Assembly: GCA_025765595.1 (NCBI GenBank)
Contig: JAIVFH010000004.1
Coordinates: 62,001 to 126,000 of the forward strand
Length of the DNA stretch: 64,000 nucleotides
From: Obelidium mucronatum
Taxonomy: Eukaryota > Chytridiomycota > Chytridiomycetes > Chytridiales > Chytriomycetaceae
Reading direction: 5' to 3'
Shown here: positions 1 through 10,573 of the stretch, one piece after another
Position numbering within the stretch: the first letter of the stretch is position 1
Layout: every line of letters begins with the position of its first letter
Translations under genes and position numbers: made by a program
Notes under the pieces: generated by a model
What the model was told of the DNA's origin: nothing
The model's database searches: none
The model's input: the letters and a program-made list of their open reading frames with translations, nothing else

Positions 1-33
1 TTCGATGACTACGTCTCCTGCTGAGAATTGAGG

Positions 34-1637
34 TTAGGCGAAAATATGATTAAGTTGAGTTGAAGTACCTGGTGCCGCTTTTGGGGCAGATTCCGCAACG
101 TCAGACGAGACGAGCTCTACAATTGTGGTTTCGGTGGATGTAGCCGCCGCTGTAGCATCAACCGTCTCGACGACGGTGGTTTCTTCCACAATAACTTCAC
201 GCGCTTCAGTGGCACAGACATCCACGACAGCAACTTCTTCAAGAACGACTGTTTCCACAGTTTCGGTGATGATTTCAGAGACTGGTGCGTCTACAGTCTC
301 AACAACAGTGGTTTCTTCAATAATGACCTGAACACCTCCAGCGGTAAGGACTTCCTGTGGAAGGTCACTTTCAGCTACAATTTCAGTAGTTTCGACGATC
401 ACAATCTCCTCAACGATGGTAACAGTTTCCAAAGAACCGGAATAGTCAGCAGGAAGCTCTTCAACGGTTTCTTCAACAACAGTGGTGGTTTCCACAAAGT
501 CGTCTTGGGTAGCTACATGTGGCAAAACGTGAGAAACTTCAGAAAGAAACGCGACATGATATGAAAAATTACCAGGAGCGGCCTTTGGGGCAACTTCAAC
601 AGAGGCAACTTCCTCAGTGGTTGCAACGACAACTTCTTTGCTCACACAGACGGCATCTTCAACAACAGCAGCAACAGTTTCGCCGTTGTTTCTGGCGAGA
701 GCTTGATCAACTGCGATACGGGACGAGACATCATCGATCGTGATGGTCAAAGTCTTTAAGCTATTTTACAAACTCAAAGTCAATATTCATAAACAAAGAA
801 ATAAAAGCAAAAATTACGTGGTGTTGGTGGTAAGGGCGGCGGCGATTGCCTTTTCAGCGTCAAGGCCAACGGCAGCGGTGGCCCCAAATCTCAAGGTTTC
901 CAAAACAGTGTTAGATTGCAAAGCCTGGCAGAAAAGTTAAATGAAAGATATTCATGGAAATAGCGAGATATTACTTGAGCAATAGCGATAACAAATTCGC
1001 TGGTAACGTGGGTGTTTGTCAAATCGAGTGATTTGAGATTAGTGTTGTTGGCAAGAGCTCCTGCCAACAAGAGGCCTTGTTCTTCAATAAGAACTTGACA
1101 GTCCTTCAAATCTAATTCCACCAGTTCAGTACTGTTGTCAATGAGTCCCTGCACAGTGGCATCCACGGCTTTAGCAGCAATAGCCACAGTTTCTACAGTC
1201 TCAGCAGTTTGGACGGTTTCTTCAATAACAACAGTTTCTGTCGACGAGACAATAACTTCCTCACTCTGTTTTTGTGTGCGTGTTATGTTTCGATTTAGAA
1301 CGTCGTGTCCAAATATGATTAAATGCCCTTCCAACACTCCCGATACATACAGCAGTAGCCGTTTGTTCGACGAATTCAGTTTCTACAATGGTTGTAGTCT
1401 CAACTACTACAACTTCCTCCTCCACAGTGGTGACCTTCGTCTCCACTGAATCAACGTTCTAAATTGGTTTTTAGGTAGTGAAGCAGTTACAAGTTAGCCA
1501 GACGGAACAAGATATGGAGCGAGGAGCAGAAAGAGCACAATGGCAGGATGCATTTGCTAAGAGCGTGGCACAATGATGCAGCGGCTCCAGCGGGCAGGGG
1601 CGAATTGGCTAGTGTCACTCACCTCTTGATTTTCCAT
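34..1637 (-). CDS. Leucine-rich-repeat protein with Val/Glu/Thr-rich flanks (hypothetical)
   Basis: I do not recognise an orthologue. A five-exon model keeps one frame: 1637-1623, 1458-1351, 1265-975, 924-818 and 760-34 (415 aa). The first exon encodes only MENQE before a GTGAGT donor, and the other donors are GTATGT, GTAATA and GTAATT. The middle (about residues 75-190) carries leucine-rich-repeat patterns of the RNI/tropomodulin type, for example LVELDLKDC, LKSLDLTNTHVT and LETLRFGA, with the repeated phrase 'NT.L..L'. Both ends are very rich in V, E and T, with near-repeats such as VIIEETTVVETVDA and VIVEETTVVETVDA. LRR folds usually bind proteins; the partner is unknown. It is divergent to HD1, so the two share the 472-bp spacer. 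The exon structure is well supported; the function is not. Confidence 0.7.
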
Positions 1638-2109
1638 TTTTTTTGCCAACACACTAGAAATTTCCGTTTCTACCATCATTTGATTGCAAATTGGTAGTCA
1701 CTCGTGCGATGGAAACATAAACATAACTGCTAATGCTTGGACGTGATTGGTCCAAGCGGCCGATCGCAAAGGTGTCATAAGTATTTGCAGAAGGCGGCGC
1801 TTGCAGAATATGTAACATTCAAGCCTTCGAGCCACCCAAGAGGGATCAGATTCAAAGAGTTGCACTATCAAGGAATATGAATGTTCAAATGCGGAAAGCT
1901 GAAGCTTCGAGGTTTTTGGAAAGAAAAGGAAAAGAGCAAACGCAAGGCCCGACTGCACTTACGCACGAATAGTCTCCAAGGTCTATGGAGGAGCATCTGG
2001 TGTCAAAGACTCGACGACAAAACGACTATCAACCTCTATCAACTGGTAAAAAAATAGAAAAAGAGTCCTGTCAAATTGAAAGTCTACTTGAAGCCAGTTT
2101 AAGACTTCC
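1638..2109. promoter_or_regulatory. Divergent spacer between the LRR gene and HD1
   Basis: No convincing gene is present. The one open frame here (minus strand, 1698-1958) has no similarity I can see and no splice context. The spacer holds a perfect inverted repeat at 1735-1757 (listed separately). I see no clear TATA box before HD1. Confidence 0.5.
1735..1757. repeat. Perfect 8-bp inverted repeat upstream of HD1
   Basis: GCTTGGAC (1735-1742) and GTCCAAGC (1750-1757) are separated by 7 bases. The right arm lies within GGTCCAAGCG, which recurs at 21791-21800 upstream of HD14, again as part of an inverted GCTTGG/CCAAGC pair. It could be a dimeric transcription-factor site; this is inference. 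Confidence 0.5.
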
Positions 2110-2907
2110 ATGAAAACATTCACGTCGGCATCGACTCAAACTGAGTCTGAAACATCAGACTTTGAACTAACGCGCAAGGCGTACGATGCATTGACATCCG
2201 CGCTGTTGGTGTCTTGTTCTTCATCCAACCACGATTCTTTGAATCACAGTTCGCATCCACTTCTTTCTAAAAGTGGCCAGGACTTTCATCCTTTGACTTT
2301 CGAGTCTCTTTCAAGACACAGCAGTGTACCGGGCTCGGATTTTATCGACATTGGTGTCAACGATCTTTTGAACAAGGAGGATTCGTTTTCTTGGAACAAC
2401 TGCTCCTTTCATACGTCACCTTCGTCTCCTATCCAATTGGACTATTACAATAATAGTTATAACTATAAGTTTGACACCTTGGTCGATCATCTTCCTGCTG
2501 TGGGGCAATCCACTTTTCCTTCACCAGACTTGACTCCCCAAATCCCTCCAATCCAACTTCCTGACCAGAATTCCCATTTAAATGCAGACCCTTTGCATAA
2601 AAATGAAGCGGATCTAATCGGGATTTTCGCGATTCCTCCAGCGCATGTTTTCGAGTCAAGTTCAAGTGTATCAAATCACAAATCAGCCGTTCAAAAAACA
2701 AAGTCAAAGCGATTCAAAGCGTCTGCAGATATATTTGGCTGCCTTTCTGCGTATTTTAGATTCAATCCATTCCCGACGGCGAAGGAGGCGGAAAGTATTG
2801 GCATTGAGCTTGATATGAAACCACGTCAAGTTAAAGTTTGGTTCCAAAATCGGCGTAGTGCTTTGAAAAAGATGGGCGAGGAAATTAAAAAGACGAGAAG
2901 AAGCTGA
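2110..2907 (+). CDS. Homeodomain protein HD1 (class A, divergent)
   Basis: Single-exon gene of 265 aa. The homeodomain lies at about residues 200-257 and ends close to the C-terminus. It has the class A loop FNPFPT and an intact recognition helix VWFQNRRSALKK, so Trp48, Phe49, Gln50 and Asn51 are all present and DNA binding is expected. The N-terminal 195 residues are Ser/Pro/Asn-rich and look disordered. Unlike its neighbours it has no RRxSLP box, no Trp48 intron and no C-terminal FFVE box; it stops soon after a basic tail (KKTRRS). It is the first gene of the array, and HD2 starts only 125 bp after its stop. A nuclear transcription factor is the family expectation; the targets are unknown. 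Confidence 0.9.
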   Translation: MKTFTSASTQTESETSDFELTRKAYDALTSALLVSCSSSNHDSLNHSSHPLLSKSGQDFHPLTFESLSRHSSVPGSDFIDIGVNDLLNKEDSFSWNNCSFHTSPSSPIQLDYYNNSYNYKFDTLVDHLPAVGQSTFPSPDLTPQIPPIQLPDQNSHLNADPLHKNEADLIGIFAIPPAHVFESSSSVSNHKSAVQKTKSKRFKASADIFGCLSAYFRFNPFPTAKEAESIGIELDMKPRQVKVWFQNRRSALKKMGEEIKKTRRS

Positions 2908-3032
2908 ATGGAAGGAGAATCAATAAAATAAACTTCAGAAACACGAAATTTGAACCCCATCCCCCAAGCCCCTTTGTCGAAACACCAGCAGCCTATTTGA
3001 AACTTCCACTTGAAAGAAAAACGCCATCCAAA

Positions 3033-3976
3033 ATGTCCCCGGCTGTTTGCAATACTCAGATCGTTGCTGATGACTGCTACTTTGTTCCAAGCCATTCCGT
3101 ACCAAGCCATTATTCAAACAGCAGCATGGATTCTCTTCTTAGCCGACAATCCCCCATCGCCACGCCACCACGTATGAAGCTCAGTATCCCAAGTCTTCAA
3201 CATTGCATTGCTCCAAATCATACGCCTACCGACATTATTCTCATGAACTCTCTTCTGTTGCCGCTCGATCAAAGTCAGTTCCACTTCAGTGAATCAGATC
3301 TACTGCACGCACATCTTGGAAATATGGACCTTATGACACCCAGTCCCATGATTTTACCACGAAACGAAAACAATGCAAGTTATGCAACTTGCTTCTCCTT
3401 TGACTTTGTGGATCATACGGTATCGAATAACGAAGTTGCGGCTCAGCAATTTCCAATCCTGGACTCCGAGCACTTCTCTTCATCCAGTCCGATTCCATCT
3501 TCATCGCAACCACCCAACCAACAGCTGACTAAACCCGTCTCGCTCGATGGCGTAATGGATTCCCCTCCCCAGTCTCCAAACCCGCCACCCACCATTTCCC
3601 CCAAAAAGAACAAAAAGATGCGTTTCAGGGCCACAGAAGCGGAACTTGATTTCCTTTTGACAGTATTTGAATCGAACCCATTCCCAAGCACAAGGCAGCG
3701 GATCCAACTCGCCGAGAAGCTAAGCCTTGATCCAAAGCAAATTCTCTTCTGGTATGACTCCCCGAGTTTGACTTCCAAAATTTTCACACAATATCTGATA
3801 CAACTTCGGATAGGTTCCAAAACCGACGTGCAACTTTAAAAAGTAACGGCATTGTTGCAGTCAAACCGAAAAAGACGGCTGCGGCGACAAGTCTTGCTTT
3901 CAGGGGCAAGAATTGCACATTATCGCCTTTGTCCGCGGAAAATCCCTTTTTCTACGTTGCCGAAACATCCGAATAG
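3033..3976 (+). CDS. Homeodomain protein HD2 (class A)
   Basis: Two exons, 3033-3751 and 3814-3976, joined across a 62-nt intron (donor GTATGA, acceptor ATAG), give 293 aa. The intron splits the Trp48 codon (TG/G), so exon 2 begins inside the recognition helix with FQNRRATLKSNG. The homeodomain is at about residues 195-254 with loop SNPFPS. Exon 2 ends in the class A C-terminal box, LSPLSAENPFFYV. The start is the first ATG with a plausible context; the frame is open a little further upstream but only from a non-ATG codon. The N-terminal region is Ser/Pro-rich and contains SLLSRQSP, perhaps a degenerate form of the RRxSLP box found in other members. Confidence 0.88.
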
Positions 3977-4402
3977 ACGAAACGAAACCATCCTTGTTTT
4001 GCGTTATTTTATTTTCTTCAGCTTTTGCTGAAATGTGTATTATGTGAATTGCTGTTGGGATGAAGACATGATGAAATAGAGTTTTCTGGAAGGGGCGTAT
4101 GTACGAAATTTTCAACAAAAAAGATGAGCAACCCTCATTAGATGTTATCCCATAATTATCCTCGTTTATTTAAGTGTCTTCGTGTGATTTAAGCCTCCTT
4201 GTTTGTTTCGTGAAATACGGAATTGTCGAGCACCCTCGTTTATAAAGTGCCTGAAATCTCTTTTCATGTTCATTTATGAATGGCAATTATTTTAGAGTTC
4301 TGAGATTTTAGCATTTGGGATCCAAATAGCCGCTCGGGAAAATTGTCATCAGACGGTTTTACAACAAAATGACAAGAGGGAATGAAACCCTAAAAAGTAA
4401 TA
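3977..4402. other. Spacer HD2-HD3, no gene seen
   Basis: AT-rich sequence with no coding frame that I can support. A TATAAA (4433-4438) lies just downstream of the first possible HD3 start codon and about 60 bp before the second (4496). This favours the second ATG. Confidence 0.5.
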
Positions 4403-5593
4403 ATGAGATTTCAGGGTCCGAAGAGAAAGAGTTATAAAGGCAATGCTAATGATTTCTATCGGCCTAGACTCTCCGTCAAACACCCGACTCTGTCAATGAG
4501 TGGCGATCACACCCAAGGTGCCCAACTCTCACAAGAGCACTTAGAACAGCAAAATCAACAACCGATCAATAACTCGATGGCATTTGTGCTCGACCGCCGA
4601 TTCTCTCTACCATTTCTTCCTGGAACAGCAATGCCGACCAGCGCCACAGAGTCACCAATTCCAACCAACGTGAATATGATCACTGCACAAATGATGCAAG
4701 CGCAGAGATATTCATCCAGCCAATTTAGTCGACGTATGTCGCTTCCAGCTGGACTAATGTATCAGCCATCGATGACACCTGTTCAATCGCAAACTGCAAC
4801 TTCAATAGCACGGAATCCAGGGTTGGAATCGTTTAAAATGTATGGTCATGTTGCTGGCGACTTGATGCTTTCATCTGAATTCAGCAGTCCACAACAAGTA
4901 ACACCAACCTTTACACCATACGGACTACCGATAACATCAGCATCTACATACAATTTCGAGAACGCATTCAATGAGCTTCTACTTGAAAAGCATCTGAGTC
5001 AGCAATATGCAGTGTTTTCTGAACATCAAGGGAAACCGCCGCAATTTGTATTTGGCTTTCAGCCACAAAAGCAGCCGAAGGAAAACTCGCAAGTTGCCTC
5101 AGGACTTGATACTATTCACGAAACAATTCAGGCTCCAGTTCCCCTACCTATGCCAGAGTTTTACAGTACATCCAGTCCACCACCTGCCACCAACAGTCCA
5201 CCGGCACAACAGTTGTCTCCAGTTTCAACTACAGTATTACAAAGGTCTAAAGACACAATCTCTGGAAAAACACAGCAAAAGTTCAAACCTACGGAAGCAC
5301 AGCTGTCGACTCTTGTTGGCGTGTTTGAGAAAAACCCATTTCCAAGCGCAGCTCTGCGCACCCATTTGGCTGAAATGCTGGACATTCAGCCAAAACAGGT
5401 TCGCTTCTGGTTCCAGAACCGGCGGGCTACATACAAGATCAACGGTATTTATGTCGTGAAGCCAAAAAAGGGGAAACTGGGGAATACAAGTGGAGAAGTA
5501 ATTCAAAGAGGAGGAGGCGAGGGAGCCTTGGCGCCAATATCAAGCGATAATCCGTACTTTTTTGTGGATGCTTCGCGAAAGGCAATGTTTTAG
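4403..5593 (+). CDS. Homeodomain protein HD3 (class A)
   Basis: Intronless, 396 aa if translation starts at 4403. The in-frame ATG at 4496 (365 aa, starting MSGDHTQ) is more likely, because a TATAAA at 4433-4438 then lies about 60 bp upstream, the spacing seen for HD5, HD9, HD10 and HD17. Two N-terminal boxes are clear: LDRRFSLP and SRRMSLPAG. The homeodomain is at about residues 291-350, with loop KNPFPS and helix 3 RFWFQNRRATYK, followed by the conserved NGIYVVKPKK arm. The C-terminus carries APISSDNPYFFVD. It is one of the class A members lacking the Trp48 intron. The RRxS boxes fit basophilic kinase (PKA-like) sites; this is inference. Confidence 0.9.
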   Translation: MRFQGPKRKSYKGNANDFYRPRLSVKHPTLSMSGDHTQGAQLSQEHLEQQNQQPINNSMAFVLDRRFSLPFLPGTAMPTSATESPIPTNVNMITAQMMQAQRYSSSQFSRRMSLPAGLMYQPSMTPVQSQTATSIARNPGLESFKMYGHVAGDLMLSSEFSSPQQVTPTFTPYGLPITSASTYNFENAFNELLLEKHLSQQYAVFSEHQGKPPQFVFGFQPQKQPKENSQVASGLDTIHETIQAPVPLPMPEFYSTSSPPPATNSPPAQQLSPVSTTVLQRSKDTISGKTQQKFKPTEAQLSTLVGVFEKNPFPSAALRTHLAEMLDIQPKQVRFWFQNRRATYKINGIYVVKPKKGKLGNTSGEVIQRGGGEGALAPISSDNPYFFVDASRKAMF

Positions 5594-5832
5594 CGAAGCC
5601 TCCATTTACCAATAAAGACATGTACAGATTTTGCGCCATCGATTTGGAAAGAAAACGTGTTGTTACAAGTCAATAATGAGTCTTGACGATGAATCTTCTT
5701 GTTTACGAAAAATTTGATTGATAAAAACCAACGTCCTTTGCATTCCGAGCATCAGCATCAAAAATCATTCTGAGCATACAAACTCTAGTAGCAGCATTAT
5801 TATTCATACATCACTTCAGCTTCTATTTGCAA

Positions 5833-7007
5833 ATGGCGCCATTCCAGTTTCCACCACAAGAGCCCACCCCAGCAAGCAGCAACGAGGGTAACTGCTCACA
5901 CCATCGGCTTCTTGATCGCCGCTTTTCGATGCCCATCGCGTTTGATTCTTCTATCTTCAGCCATCAACTGCAGTCGCTTGTCCCAGACTCTGACCCATTA
6001 ACAGTTTCGGAGCTGTCCAGACGCATGTCGCTCCAATACCCGCTTCCTGACTTGACCAATATTCAATTTGCTAGTAATTTCGAGTTTCCAACTGTAACTC
6101 AGGATGAAGTGAGCATGATGGAGTTGATGAGTTCTCCCATTCCACCCAGCTTTGGGTTGTCAAACACCAACAATCCAGAGTCGAACGACTCTTTTATCCG
6201 ACGAATGTCTCTTCCTTTTGCTTTTCCTTCTGATTCAAGCGATGCTGGGTTTATGGATTACAGCGGTTACTTCACCCAAGAACTTGACAGTACACCTGAA
6301 TACTACAACACCAACGAGCCCGAACAAGGATCTATCGATCCCGCAGAAACTTTTTGTACAGAGTCACTCAATAGAGTTGCTTCTCCTCTGGTCCTTCCCA
6401 TCACTCCTCCACAATCACACCTCTCCTCCACCCAAACGCGAAAGTCATCTATTTCAACCACCCCTGCAATGGCATTGTCATACTCGATCAAGCGGAAAGA
6501 TAGCTATACCCCTACTACCCCAGAGCCTGGTATGGATATGGTTCTAGCAACTCCACCGTCTTCGCCACGGCCATCGCGACGCGCGTCTATCGATTCCGGG
6601 AAACATCAGCGATTCAAACCAACTGAATCTGAGCTTGTCATGCTGACTGCGATTTTCCAAAAGAACCCTTTTCCTTCGACACCATTGAGAAAGAAGCTTG
6701 CGGAACGGATGGGTCTTGATGTGAAGCAAGTTCAATTTTGGTGAGTTATTTTCCGCATTTTATGCTTGCTATTCGATCTCTTTTCTTATTTTTTGGTTGG
6801 GTGAATAGGTTTCAAAACCGAAGGGCTTCAATGAAACAGAATGGGATCCATGTTGTGAAACCAACAAAGAGCTCTGGTTCTTACTGCAGCAAAAAAACCA
6901 AGAGAGCTTCGCTATCGCCGTTATCGGCCGATAGCTTGTATTTCTTTGTGGATTCGGGACTCTATTCGGATGTGTCTCAAAATCAAAGCGATGCCCACGA
7001 TGTCTAG
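5833..7007 (+). CDS. Homeodomain protein HD4 (class A)
   Basis: Exons 5833-6740 and 6809-7007 (68-nt intron, GTGAGT donor) give 368 aa. Three RRxS boxes precede the homeodomain: LLDRRFSMP, SRRMSLQYP and IRRMSLPFA. A linker TPEPGMDMVLATPP followed by SRRASIDS leads into the homeodomain at about residues 258-317 (loop KNPFPS). The intron is in the Trp48 codon. Reading through it gives TGG-TGA, so an unspliced transcript would end exactly at Trp48, before Asn51. Exon 2 continues with FQNRRASMKQNGIHVVKP and the C-terminal box LSPLSADSLYFFVD. The start at 5833 is the first ATG. Confidence 0.92.
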
Positions 7008-7627
7008 CCAGCAAAAGCCCCCCAGTCCCCCCAGCCCCCCAATCCTTTAACTCGACATTTGCTTTTGATTATTCTATTTTTTGGGAGCTTTTTTGGACAT
7101 CATTGTTTTTTTTTTTTTTTTGAGTTTGCTTTATTCATTCTTTTGCCCCCTTCGTCATAATCAGACACTACATATTGAGAAGTACTAATACGCTGAATCG
7201 CAGAAAATAAATAGTGAAAAGATAATTGTGATAAGGCTAATGAAAAATATTTTGAGTAGCAATTGAGGCTTGTGTGGATTCGGCAGACACTTTAAAAAAA
7301 TTGATTTGTGATTGTAAATAAAATGTTTCACCTCGCTCAATTGAACCAGTTGAGTCAATTATTCAAGATACATGATATTGCTATTGTCAACATCGATACA
7401 TCGGTAGTATACACGTACATAGTGCATATAATGCACTTATGAATTGAATTGCGGCAAGCGGATTCATTTGTTCCAAAAGAAAAAATTTGTTCATTTCAGA
7501 GCGCAAGAATCAATGAAAGGGGTATAGAAAGAAAATCTCATTTGTTAATAGGGCTTCAACATGGAGAAGGATATATAAACAAAGGAAGTAAGAATCTAAC
7601 ACGCCACTCGCAACCAAACAAGCTAGT
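7008..7627. other. Spacer HD4-HD5
   Basis: No gene is seen. The first 40 bases hold a C-rich run (three CCCCCC blocks, 7019-7043), followed by a T-run near 7107. The HD5 TATA box is at the far end. Confidence 0.5.
7572..7579 (+). promoter_or_regulatory. TATA box of HD5
   Basis: TATATAAA, 49 bp before the HD5 ATG at 7628. Confidence 0.6.
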
Positions 7628-8658
7628 ATGGAAAATCACGAAGAGTTTGATAGATCCATGGGTTTCACGGATGCTTCAAGTCTTGCCTTATTACTCGACC
7701 GGCGATTCTCATTGCCAACAGGTTTTCCTCTTTTACAACCGGACCAAAGCAACATGGAACTTCTCTTGTCTAATAGTTGCGACTCATCCATGATGGAACT
7801 GCTCAATTCTTCACAAGTTTCTCCACCGCAAGTTCAACCAATCGCATTGTCTGAAAGCGAGTTTGAAGCTCTTACTCGACGATTCTCCGAGCCTTTCAAT
7901 CCTCTCATGATTCCGACGGAGCCATCTTTCTTGAGTCCGCAAATGGATTTCTTTATGCTGTCTCCCCAATGCTCGCAATCTTACGCTCCTGTCGGTACCA
8001 ATCTCACCTTGTCATCGCCTGGTTCGGTTTCTTTGCACGCACCAGCCCTCATTCCGACAAGCACGTTCCCGTCCATACATTCCACTCCTTCCTCGTCCCC
8101 AAAATCAGAAATCAATCCAATCCGCTCCCCAAAGAAATACTTTGCAGGAAAAATGCTAGAACGCGAACGCGGCTTTGATATTCTCAACACAATGGAAACA
8201 GCTGCACCGACACCGCCAGAAACAATTCAATCGCGTCGGAGCTCGATTTCCGAAGACGGTCGGCCTGCGCGATTCAAACCCACAGAATCTGAATCGGCGC
8301 TCTTGTGTTGCATATTCCAAAAGAACCCTTTTCCCAGCGCGGCAATGAGACAGAGGATTGCAGAGAAAATGGGGCTTGAGATGAAGCAAGTTCAGTTTTG
8401 GTAAATTCGTTGTGTTGTTCATTTTTTTAGGTATTTTTTTTTATTTTCTACAAGTCCTTTTAAAGTTTTGTTCAAACTTTCGTTAGGTTTCAAAATCGAC
8501 GTGCGTCCATGAAAACTCACGGTGTCCATGTGCTCAAGCCGAGAAGAAATAGTTCTGTAGCTGGTACGGGAATTGGATTGGGTGTTGATAGTGTTGTTTT
8601 AGGAGGAAAGCTGAGTCTACTTGACGAGGATAATCCATTCTTTTTTGTTGAGGAATGA
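7628..8658 (+). CDS. Homeodomain protein HD5 (class A)
   Basis: Exons 7628-8400 and 8487-8658 (86-nt intron, GTAAAT donor) give 314 aa. The N-terminus has LLDRRFSLPTG close to the start and TRRFSEPF further on. The linker RGFDILNTMETAAPTPPE then SRRSSISE leads into the homeodomain at about residues 213-272 (loop KNPFPS, helix 3 QFW/FQNRRASMK). Retention of the intron would give TGG-TAA and stop at Trp48. Exon 2 is glycine-rich after the NGIHV-like arm (HGVHVLKPRR) and ends in LLDEDNPFFFVEE. A TATATAAA sits about 50 bp upstream of the ATG. Confidence 0.92.
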
Positions 8659-9421
8659 TGGGAACCTCGATCGAAAAGCGTACAGAATGACGCTGGTCGT
8701 AAACAATGATCTTGATGTATCGGATGTCAAAAGTTTCGACGATTGTCTAGTTTCTGGGATAATTATGTTTAGTTGGAATAAAGCTTGGATTGTAAATGAA
8801 CAGTAAATTGCTCCCTTGGGCTATCACAGAATCTAGTGGCGCCGGTAGTTAGGCTTTCCCAAAATTCGTGGTGATTTATGATTTCATAACGAGTTATGAT
8901 CATTCCTGTGTAAGTGATTTTTTCTAGGCCAACTGTTGAGTGTAATCTTATATCTGGCATTTGCGTAAAGGATATGGGTCTCGGCTGCCTGTAAACACCA
9001 CCTGAACGTATTAGTCAGAAAGGTTTCAAGCTGAACCGAACTCTATTTTTTTTCCTTCGAGGCACTTTTTCTCGGTAAAATTTCTTTGACTCTGATCACA
9101 GATCAGGGGAAACGTGCGTTTCAAAATTCTATTTCACCAATTTGTGATTTCCCTATTTGGTCCGCACGCCGCAGCGCTGACCAAAGTACAGAAGTGCTCG
9201 ATAGAAACTGCCAAGTTCGAGTTAAGCTCGTGTGAATAAGACAACTACACTTGCGGACAATGGTTCGAAGTTGTATCTGCAGTATTTATCCTGCTTATTG
9301 ATTTGAGTCAAGGTCGCCCAAGCCGCCGTATCAGTTTCAAACTCTCAAAAATTCGCTAAACCGTGACAAAAATCTTATTTGTTCCTTAGAAGCGCATATA
9401 TAGCGCGGTACAGTTCCACTA
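8659..9421. other. Spacer HD5-HD6
   Basis: No coding frame is supported. It contains an inverted pair TTTGGTC (9156-9162) / GACCAAA (9179-9185) around a GC-rich centre, and a TATATA at 9397-9402 before HD6. Confidence 0.5.
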
Positions 9422-10429
9422 ATGCCCTACTTTTCTCAAATGACAAATAGAACAACAACAGAAATGACCTTCAACAACAGCCGCAACCAAGACTTTGATA
9501 TCACATCAACTTTAACTGCAAACGATTTACAAGCTCTCGACGACATCTTGCTACTTGACCCAAGCTTTGCTTTGATGGCCTCTTTTGGCCAAACTACCTC
9601 GTACTCTCCACTTCCTAACGGTGATGCCTCTGGGCTTTTAACAATGCCAATTCAAGGAATGAACTTTGCACACCAGTTTGGTTCCCATTCAGAATTCGTT
9701 CCTTTCGAATTCGAGACCATGGTACAAGTTGTTTCGCAGCAGCAACAGCAAGTTCCTTGTGAATATACAGCCGCTTTCTCTCCAAGCCAGGATTCAAGCT
9801 CCTACAACATGTTCCAGACTGATTTTGACTTTCTATCGACACCTCAAACACTCATCAGTTCTATCCATACTTCACCATTACTGGTCAACTCATCCGTGCC
9901 ATCACCTCCATCCATGGAACCGCGCCACGTTCCAAGAGACACGTCCACGACAAGTTTCTGCAACAGCACGATTAACCCTTTGCTTGCACCGAAACGATTC
10001 ACAAACTTGAAGTCTCTCGAAAACGAAGCAGGTCTTGAACTTCTTGGAAACTTCCCACTCACGCCTCACACGGTGGTTGAGAGACGCCGTAGATCTGTTT
10101 CCACTTCTGGAAAATTCACAAGATTCAAGCCGACTGAATTGGAGGCTGATTTGTTGAACGCCTTGTTTCAAAAGAACCCGTTTCCAAGTGCACAGTTGCG
10201 TAAGAAGTTGGCAGACCGGTTTGGGTTGGATATGAAGCAAGTTCAGTTCTGGTTTCAAAATCGAAGAGCAGCTATGAAAATGAGTGGAATCCATGTGTTG
10301 AAGCCGAGAAAGGCGGACGGTGAGGTTTTGGAGGAGGAGTTTGAAGTGGAGGTTGGAGTGGCCAAGAGAAAGGTCTCGTTGAGTCCACTTTGCCAAGATA
10401 GCCCATTTTTTTATGTAGAGAAGAGCTGA
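9422..10429 (+). CDS. Homeodomain protein HD6 (class A)
   Basis: Intronless, 335 aa from the ATG at 9422. Because a TATATA at 9397-9402 is only about 20 bp away, one of the in-frame ATGs at 9440 or 9464 may be used instead. The usual LDRRFSLP box is absent, but the pre-homeodomain linker is conserved (NEAGLELLGNFPLTPH, then RRRRSVSTS). The homeodomain is at about residues 232-291 (loop KNPFPS; helix 3 QFWFQNRRAAMKMSG). The C-terminus has an acidic stretch (about EEEFEVEVG) and then SLSPLCQDSPFFYVEKS. The N-terminal half is Ser/Thr/Gln-rich and probably acts as a disordered transactivation or docking region. Confidence 0.9.
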   Translation: MPYFSQMTNRTTTEMTFNNSRNQDFDITSTLTANDLQALDDILLLDPSFALMASFGQTTSYSPLPNGDASGLLTMPIQGMNFAHQFGSHSEFVPFEFETMVQVVSQQQQQVPCEYTAAFSPSQDSSSYNMFQTDFDFLSTPQTLISSIHTSPLLVNSSVPSPPSMEPRHVPRDTSTTSFCNSTINPLLAPKRFTNLKSLENEAGLELLGNFPLTPHTVVERRRRSVSTSGKFTRFKPTELEADLLNALFQKNPFPSAQLRKKLADRFGLDMKQVQFWFQNRRAAMKMSGIHVLKPRKADGEVLEEEFEVEVGVAKRKVSLSPLCQDSPFFYVEKS

Positions 10430-10573
10430 TTCGACTGAAGACGCAGACAGTCGCGGCATGCAGGCATGCCTGGTAAATAACCAATAAATAAATTGAATCG
10501 CAGTGTGATTAAAGACACCCGCTACTCGCCCCTTCAGCCACCCAATCAATATCAGTGCAAATTTGTGTTTCCA

